From Thiocapsa marina 5811 (GTDB lineage: Bacteria > Pseudomonadota > Gammaproteobacteria > Chromatiales > Chromatiaceae): a stretch of 64,000 nucleotides of DNA. Location of the stretch: positions 1-64,000 of the forward strand of contig NZ_AFWV01000001.1 in NCBI RefSeq assembly GCF_000223985.1. Direction: 5' to 3'. Below are positions 59,102 to 64,000 of this stretch, in pieces. The stretch's first letter is position 1; each line of letters opens with the position of its first letter. Under the pieces are notes generated by a model. That model searched no databases. It saw only the letters and a list, made by a program, of their open reading frames with translations, and was not told the origin of the DNA. The position numbers were made by a program, and so were the translations under genes.

Positions 59102-60559
59102 ATGCCAAATGTTTCCAATCTCGTCAAGACCATCCAGGACATCATGCGCAAGGACGCCGGCACCTACGGCGACGCGCAGCGGCTCGAACAACTCGGCTGG
59201 ATGTTCTTCCTCAAGATCTTCGACGACCGCGAGAAGGAGCTGGAGCTGTTGCGGGACGACTACCGCTCGCCACTCCCCGAGCGGCTGCGCTGGTCCAGTT
59301 GGGCGGCGGACGACGAAGGCATCACCGGCGATGCCCTGCTCGACTTCGTCAACAACAGCCTGCTGCCCAGGCTCAAGGCCCTGACTGGCGGCGGCGACAA
59401 AATCGCCGGGCTCATCCGCATGAGCTTCGAGGATGCCAACAACTACATGAAGAATGGCACCCTGATGCGGCAGGTGATCAACAAGATCAACGGCATCGAC
59501 TTCAACGCCTCCGATGACCGCCACCTGTTCGGCGACATCTACGAGAAGCTGCTGAAGGATCTGCAGTCCGCCGGGAATGCCGGGGAGTTCTACACCCCGC
59601 GCGCCGTCACCCAGTTCATCGTCGAGCAGGTCAATCCTCGCCTCGGCGAGACCCTCCTCGACCCCGCCTGCGGCACCGGCGGCTTCCTCGTCTGCGCCAT
59701 CGAGCACCTGCGCAAACAGGCCAAGACCGAGGCCGACGAGCGCACCATCCAGGACTGCTTCGCCGGGATCGAGAAGAAGCACCTCCCGCACGTCCTGTGC
59801 ATGACCAATCTGCTCCTGCACGGCATCGACGTCCCCTCCAACGTCCGCCACGACAACACCCTCGCGCGTCCCTTGCGTGACTGGGGACCCAAGGAGCGGG
59901 TGGACGTCATCGTCACCAATCCGCCCTTCGGCGGCATGGAGGAGGACGGCATCGAGGCCAATTTCCCCGCCGAGTTCCGCACCCGGGAGACCGCCGACCT
60001 CTTCCTCGTACTGCTGATGAAAGTCCTCAAGCCCGGCGGCCGCGCCGGCCTGGTGCTGCCCGACGGCACCCTCTTCGGCGAAGGCGTGAAGACCCGGATC
60101 AAAGAGGCCCTGCTCACCGACTGCAACCTCCACACCATCGTCCGCCTGCCCAACGGTGTCTTCAATCCCTACACCGGCATCCGCACCAACCTGCTCTTCT
60201 TCAACAAGGGTGCGCCCACCACCCACGTTTGGTACTACGAGCACCCCTATCCGCCCGGCGCCAAGAGCTACAACAAGGGCAAACCCATCCGCATCGAAGA
60301 GTTCGAGGCCGAGCGCGCCTGGTGGGGCGACGAGCAGGACGGCTTAAAGGCTCGCGTGGAAAACGAGCAGGCCTGGCGCGTCTCCATCGACACCATCAAG
60401 GCCGGCAACTTCAACCTCGACCTCAAGAATCCTCACAATTCGGACACAGGTCCGGGGGATCTGGACCACCTTCTACCCGAATACGAAAAGCTCCTCGCCC
60501 AGATCGCCGAGACCCGCGGGCAGTTGAAGGCACAGCTCATGGAGGCCCTGACGCGATGA
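59102..60559 (+). CDS. hsdM: Type I restriction-modification system M subunit
   Basis: A 485-residue N6-adenine methyltransferase. The N-terminal helical domain (QDIMRKDAGTYGDAQRLEQLGWM) is followed by the S-adenosylmethionine motif DPACGTGGF and the catalytic motif NPPFGG. It protects host DNA and is needed for restriction. It starts 3 bp after hsdR and overlaps the embedded nuclease gene by 4 bp (ATGA). Complete. Confidence 0.93.
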   Translation: MPNVSNLVKTIQDIMRKDAGTYGDAQRLEQLGWMFFLKIFDDREKELELLRDDYRSPLPERLRWSSWAADDEGITGDALLDFVNNSLLPRLKALTGGGDKIAGLIRMSFEDANNYMKNGTLMRQVINKINGIDFNASDDRHLFGDIYEKLLKDLQSAGNAGEFYTPRAVTQFIVEQVNPRLGETLLDPACGTGGFLVCAIEHLRKQAKTEADERTIQDCFAGIEKKHLPHVLCMTNLLLHGIDVPSNVRHDNTLARPLRDWGPKERVDVIVTNPPFGGMEEDGIEANFPAEFRTRETADLFLVLLMKVLKPGGRAGLVLPDGTLFGEGVKTRIKEALLTDCNLHTIVRLPNGVFNPYTGIRTNLLFFNKGAPTTHVWYYEHPYPPGAKSYNKGKPIRIEEFEAERAWWGDEQDGLKARVENEQAWRVSIDTIKAGNFNLDLKNPHNSDTGPGDLDHLLPEYEKLLAQIAETRGQLKAQLMEALTR

Positions 60560-61716
60560 AGGCTCAAGAGCTTGCTGACTATCGCGACCTGCTCGGGGAC
60601 ATCAAGGCCCGTGTCCGCCAAGCCCAGCGCCGCGCGGCCCTGTCCGCCAATGCCGAGATGATCCGCCTCTATTGGGATATCGGCTGCCTGATCGCCGCGC
60701 GGCAGGAACGGGAAGGCTGGGGGGCTGGGGTCATCCCGCGACTGGCCCTGGATTTGAAGAACGAACTGCCTGAGCAGAAGGGATTTTCAGAACGGAACAT
60801 CAAGCGGATGCTGCGATTTTTTCGCGAATACCCGAGGTTGCTGCATCCCGCTACTGGTGCAGTGCCGCCGCCTGCGGCACTTTTGCAGAGACTCGACGAG
60901 CATGGATCCGCAATTGTGCCGCAGCCTGCGGCACAATTGGCATCCGCCGAGGCTGAAACCGACACCGGTGCAATGCCTGCTGCGCTCGCCTTCGGAATCC
61001 CCTGGTTCCATCACGTCATACTCATTGAAAAGATCAAGGATCCGCCGACCCGTCTCTGGTATGCCCGACAGACCCTGGACCAGGGCTGGAGCCGCGAGAC
61101 GCTCACGGTTCAGATCAAGCAGCGGGCGCACGAGCGTCAAGGCGGCGCCGTGACCAACTTCGCGAGCACACTGCCGCAGATTCATGCCGGCATCGCTCAA
61201 GGGCTACTAAAGGACCCCTACCTCTTCGACTTCCTGACGCTGGAAGAGCCATTCCACGAACGCGAGCTCGAAACCGGCCTGCTTGCACACATCCAGACCT
61301 TTCTGATCGAGCTCGGACGCGGCTTCGCCTTCGTGGGCCGCCAGTACCGGCTAGAGGTCAGCGACCACGAGTTCTATCTCGACTTGCTGTTCTACCACCT
61401 TCACCTGCGCTGCTTCGTCGTGGTCGATCTCAAGAAGGGTGATTTCAAGCCCGAATATGCGGGGAAGATGAATTTCTACTGCTCGGTCGTCGATGACAAA
61501 GTCCGCCACGAAGATGACGCGCCAACGATCGGACTTATCCTGTGCCAGACGAAAGACCGCATCCTCGCGGAATATGCCCTGCGCGACATCAATAAGCCGA
61601 TTGGTATTGCTGACTATGAATTGACTCGGGCGCTGCCTGCGGCATTGGCGAGCAGCTTGCCGAGTATCGAGGATATTGAGGCGGAACTTTCTTTAAGTAT
61701 GAAGGATGAAGATTGA
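60556..61716 (+). CDS. DUF1016/PDDEXK nuclease domain protein embedded in the RM operon
   Basis: A 386-residue YhcG-type protein. The N-terminal DUF1016 domain has MIRLYWDIGCLIAARQEREGWGAGVI and FSERNIKRMLRFFREYP. The C-terminal PD-(D/E)XK nuclease part is FYLDLLFYHLHLRCFVVVDLKKGDFKPEYAGKMNFY, with Asp, and Asp-x-Lys-type residues in place. Between them lies a proline/alanine-rich insert (residues about 97-140) encoded by REP-like palindromes. It is coupled to hsdM and 3 bp from hsdS. YhcG-like proteins often travel with defence and toxin loci. The role inside this RM operon is unknown. Confidence 0.87.
   Translation: MKAQELADYRDLLGDIKARVRQAQRRAALSANAEMIRLYWDIGCLIAARQEREGWGAGVIPRLALDLKNELPEQKGFSERNIKRMLRFFREYPRLLHPATGAVPPPAALLQRLDEHGSAIVPQPAAQLASAEAETDTGAMPAALAFGIPWFHHVILIEKIKDPPTRLWYARQTLDQGWSRETLTVQIKQRAHERQGGAVTNFASTLPQIHAGIAQGLLKDPYLFDFLTLEEPFHERELETGLLAHIQTFLIELGRGFAFVGRQYRLEVSDHEFYLDLLFYHLHLRCFVVVDLKKGDFKPEYAGKMNFYCSVVDDKVRHEDDAPTIGLILCQTKDRILAEYALRDINKPIGIADYELTRALPAALASSLPSIEDIEAELSLSMKDED
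60858..60941. repeat. Two REP-like palindromes inside a coding sequence
   Basis: GTGCCGC-CGCCT-GCGGCAC lies near 60868-60886. A longer palindrome, CAATTGTGCCGC-AGCCT-GCGGCACAATTG, lies near 60912-60940. They share the GTGCCGCnGCCTGCGGCAC core and add an in-frame, low-complexity insert to the DUF1016 gene. Confidence 0.85.
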
Positions 61717-61719
61717 AGT

Positions 61720-63237
61720 ATGAAATCGGATCGCGCTGCCCCTTCATCTCTCATCCTTCAAACGTTCCTCCAGAAGTTCGACCAGTTCGCCGCCGCACCC
61801 GATACGGTGGCGAAGATGCGGAAGCTGATTCTGCAACTGGCTGTTCAAGGGCGATTGAAATCGCAAGGCGATGAATTGAGCTTTCCGCAAGTTCGCTTGG
61901 ACAGTCTGGGCTCTTGGGCGCAAGGTTGCGGTTTCCCGGTGGCTGAACAAGGGCACGCTGATCGGCCGATTTTGTTCTCAAAAGTAAGCGACATGAATCT
62001 TTCGGGGAATGAGCGCGAGATCCTCAAGACGAACCACACAATCGACGAAGCGGCGGCGAAACGCCTGCGGATAAAGGTGCATCCGCCTGGCACAGTGATT
62101 TTCCCCAAGATTGGTGGAGCCATTGCGACAAATAAGCGACGTGTGCTCGTGCGGCCTACGGCCATTGACAACAATTGTTCAGGAATCATTCCGAACGAGT
62201 CGTGCAGCACGCATTGGCTCTTCCTCGTTCTGAGTGCGATAGATCTCGCGGAGTATCAGTCAGGAACTTCAGTGCCTGCCGTAAATCAAGGCGCACTTGG
62301 CGAGATTGAAGTCTCCCTCCCACCGCTCGCCGAGCAGAAGCGGATCGTGGCGAAGGTGGATGAGTTGATGGCGTTGTGTGATCGGCTGGAGGCGCAGCAG
62401 CAGGAACGGGAGACGCGGCACGCCGCGCTCGCCCGCGCGTCGCTGGCCCGCTTTGCCGACTTGCCTACCCCGGCCAACCTCGATTTTCTCTTCCATTCAT
62501 CCTTCAGCATCCAACCTTCAGACTTACGGAAGTCTATCCTCACCCTCGCCGTCCAAGGCAAACTCGTCCCCCAAGATCCCAAGGACGAACCGGCGGAGAA
62601 CAGCGTCGGTCGGAACGAAGAATTGAGTGCCGATGCGCCATTCGAGATACCTGACCAATGGAAGTGGACTCAGTTGAGCCAACTCGCGGAAATCAACGGT
62701 GGCTTCGCATTCAAAAGCACTGCCTACACGGATGAAGGCATAAGAGTTGTTCGAATCTCAGACTTCGACGAATACGGCTTTAAAGATCACAAAGTTGTTC
62801 GGTATCCGTTCAGTCCTGATCTTCGAAAGTTCACGCTCGCCGAGAGTAATATTTTGATGGCAATGACTGGAGGGACCGTTGGCAAGAGCTACTTCGTGAG
62901 GTGTCTGCCAGAGCCGATGGTTGTGAATCAGCGGGTCGCGACGATCAAAGTGTCCGAGAACATAGATCCGAGTTACGTCGATATTGCGATCAGATCGGAG
63001 ATGACCCAGGAAGTCATCCGGAAAGCGAAAAACTCTACGAACGACAACATCTCAATGGTTGAAATCAAAGGATTTGCGATCCCAGTCCCACCCCTCGCCG
63101 AACAACGCCGGATCGTCGCCAAAGTGGACCAACTGATGGCCTTGGTGGACGCCTTGGAAACGCAGCTCGCAGCCTCCCGCGCCACCGCCGCGAACCTACT
63201 CGAAGCCCTCGTCGCTGAGCTCACCGCTCAGGTCTGA
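61720..63237 (+). CDS. hsdS: Type I restriction-modification system specificity subunit
   Basis: A 505-residue HsdS with two target-recognition domains, each followed by a conserved helical spacer: PPLAEQKRIVAKVDELMALCDRLEAQ (about residue 206) and PPLAEQRRIVAKVDQLMALVDALE (about 456). The two recognition domains differ, as expected for a bipartite target. It also has an N-terminal helical region of about 50 residues (FLQKFDQFAAAPDTVAKMRKLIL). It directs both methylation and cutting. It starts 3 bp after the embedded nuclease gene. Intact. Confidence 0.92.
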   Translation: MKSDRAAPSSLILQTFLQKFDQFAAAPDTVAKMRKLILQLAVQGRLKSQGDELSFPQVRLDSLGSWAQGCGFPVAEQGHADRPILFSKVSDMNLSGNEREILKTNHTIDEAAAKRLRIKVHPPGTVIFPKIGGAIATNKRRVLVRPTAIDNNCSGIIPNESCSTHWLFLVLSAIDLAEYQSGTSVPAVNQGALGEIEVSLPPLAEQKRIVAKVDELMALCDRLEAQQQERETRHAALARASLARFADLPTPANLDFLFHSSFSIQPSDLRKSILTLAVQGKLVPQDPKDEPAENSVGRNEELSADAPFEIPDQWKWTQLSQLAEINGGFAFKSTAYTDEGIRVVRISDFDEYGFKDHKVVRYPFSPDLRKFTLAESNILMAMTGGTVGKSYFVRCLPEPMVVNQRVATIKVSENIDPSYVDIAIRSEMTQEVIRKAKNSTNDNISMVEIKGFAIPVPPLAEQRRIVAKVDQLMALVDALETQLAASRATAANLLEALVAELTAQV

Positions 63238-63240
63238 TCG

Positions 63241-63460
63241 ATGCCGATGCGTCCACAAAGACCCTTCGAGCACGAAGCCACCCTTGAAGAGCTCGCGGGC
63301 GTAGGCAAGAACTCCGCTTCGACGCGGTCATCGACGATGAGGACGTTGAAGCGATCTTGTCAGCGCAGTTACGTCATCCCGTTCGTGGGTGCCGGTATGT
63401 CCAAGGGTGCGGGATGCCCCGAGTGGATGACGATCGCACGAGCTGATCCGAGGTCCGCAC
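63241..63460 (+). pseudogene. SIR2-like gene remnant, frameshifted
   Basis: One frame reads FDAVIDDEDVEAILSAQL (from 63318), while another continues with YVIPFVGAGMSKGAGCPEW, the NAD-binding start of SIR2-like defence proteins (normally in one frame, as in PFVGAGMS..GxPSW). A short indel has separated them, and nothing recognisable follows before the hairpin repeat at 63477. SIR2 domains are NADases in several antiphage systems. This one is dead. Confidence 0.68.
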
Positions 63461-63476
63461 CCCGGATCGGCCTTGC

Positions 63477-63591
63477 TCGTAACTCCGTCCATCGTGCCAC
63501 GTGGCGCAGAGCGCCAGGCGCATGCGTGACACCGCAGAGCGGGTGTCACGAGCGAGTGATTCTTTGGGTTGCCGGTCTTCCGAGCAAGGCC
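63477..63591. repeat. Interspersed hairpin repeat, copy 2
   Basis: Matches the repeat at 29561-29675. The hairpin here is GTGACACCGC-AGA-GCGGGTGTCAC, one bulge from perfect. It sits where the SIR2-like reading frame breaks off, so it may have caused or followed the truncation. Confidence 0.75.
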
Positions 63592-63647
63592 CCCCGGATC
63601 CACCAAAGGTCGCAGCCGATCCACTCCTGAGGCTTCATCCTCGAACC

Positions 63648-64000
63648 ATGGACTTCGCCACCCTCGACACCCTGCGCACCCATCACCCCGCATGGCGGCT
63701 GCTGCGCTCGGATCATGCCCCGCTGGTGGCGAGCTTTCTGAACCGCGTCTTCGTTCAGCCCAACGTCCGGGTGATGGCGGCGGCGGATCTGGCCGAGGCG
63801 CTCGAAGACGAGTTGTATGCACTGCGCGAGCGTCTCGGCGAGGGCAGCTTCCCCAAACCGGCGTTGGACTATCTCAACGATTGGGCGGGCCCGGAGAAGG
63901 GCTGGCTCCGTAAGTTCTACGCCCGTGACTCGGACGAGCCGCAGTTCGATCTGACACCGTCGACCGAGAAGGCGATCGCCTGGCTCGACACCCTCTCCGA
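63648..64000 (+). CDS. DUF3375 protein, probable Wadjet JetA, 5' part only
   Basis: The first 117 codons of a gene that runs off the right edge. The N-terminus, MDFATLDTLRTHHPAWRLLR with VASFLNRVFVQPNVRVM and LDYLNDWAGPEKGWLRKFY, is typical of DUF3375. In Wadjet type I systems DUF3375 is JetA, the MukF-like kleisin partner of the JetC SMC protein, which together with JetB and the JetD nuclease cleaves small circular plasmids. The rest of the system would have to lie beyond 64000. The ATG at 63648 is the natural start. Confidence 0.8.
   Translation, partial: MDFATLDTLRTHHPAWRLLRSDHAPLVASFLNRVFVQPNVRVMAAADLAEALEDELYALRERLGEGSFPKPALDYLNDWAGPEKGWLRKFYARDSDEPQFDLTPSTEKAIAWLDTLS

Noticed and set aside
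56576..60244. A 1,222-codon open frame on the minus strand opposite hsdR and hsdM
   Set aside because: It is antisense to two well-supported genes. High GC content leaves long antisense frames open; its composition is Asp/Glu/Gly/Val-rich without motifs.
51266..64000. Direct repeat of the tmRNA 3' end as an attachment site
   Set aside because: No second copy of CCGCCTCCACCA was noticed in the island within the window, so boundaries cannot be claimed.

Overview
The window is GC-rich bacterial chromosome from a purple sulfur bacterium, most likely a gammaproteobacterium of the Chromatiaceae. The evidence is two bacteriochlorophyll light-harvesting beta/alpha pairs (LH2 or puc type), a PpsR/CrtJ-type site upstream of them, a 14-gene proton-pumping complex I cluster, and gammaproteobacterial housekeeping order (tpiA-secG-tRNA-Leu, folE2, bamC-dapA, xseB-ispA, groES-groEL). 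Genus and species cannot be read from the sequence.

Layout. 1-580: start of queC and a PilZ protein. 1069-2534: puc antenna genes, one alpha subunit carrying a long Ala/Pro/Glu repeat tail. 2793-7555: a sufS-sufE fusion, glgA and gltX. 7765-12800: a small conserved protein, a NMT1-type ABC importer and a FIST protein. 12933-18819: parE, a GNAT/DUF1778 toxin-antitoxin pair, xseB-ispA, folE2 and a menH-like gene. 18949-31838: small envelope and hypothetical proteins, an orphan V-type ATPase subunit D, tcdA, groES-groEL under a CIRCE element, and two decayed transporters (a potassium channel and a P-type ATPase), ending with an MBL hydrolase and bamC. 31876-48180: dapA and then nuoN back to nuoA, all on the minus strand. 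48313-50591: tRNA-Leu, secG, tpiA and smpB.

The most striking region starts at 50639. The tmRNA gene ssrA (tag ANDDNYALAA) is interrupted in its T-loop by an apparent 285-nt group I intron. A LAGLIDADG endonuclease gene follows directly behind the tmRNA terminator. Beyond it lies a defence and toxin island running to the window edge: ParDE, an unknown 439-residue protein, a Fic protein, a broken Phd/Doc pair, a split VapBC pair, a type I restriction-modification operon with an embedded DUF1016/PDDEXK nuclease, a SIR2 remnant, and the start of a Wadjet-type jetA (DUF3375). Several pieces are decayed, so the island looks old and repeatedly rearranged.

Across the whole window runs a family of about twelve palindrome-ended elements, 84-98 bp long, with ends like TTTAAACCGCG and CGCGGTTTA. 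They sit exactly at gene borders. In five clear cases, plus one residual end, the element itself supplies the stop codon of the neighbouring gene, and twice it abuts a start codon. Other repeats include a hairpin repeat shared by 29.6 kb and 63.5 kb, 7-bp and 16-bp tandem arrays, and REP-like palindromes inside a coding sequence.
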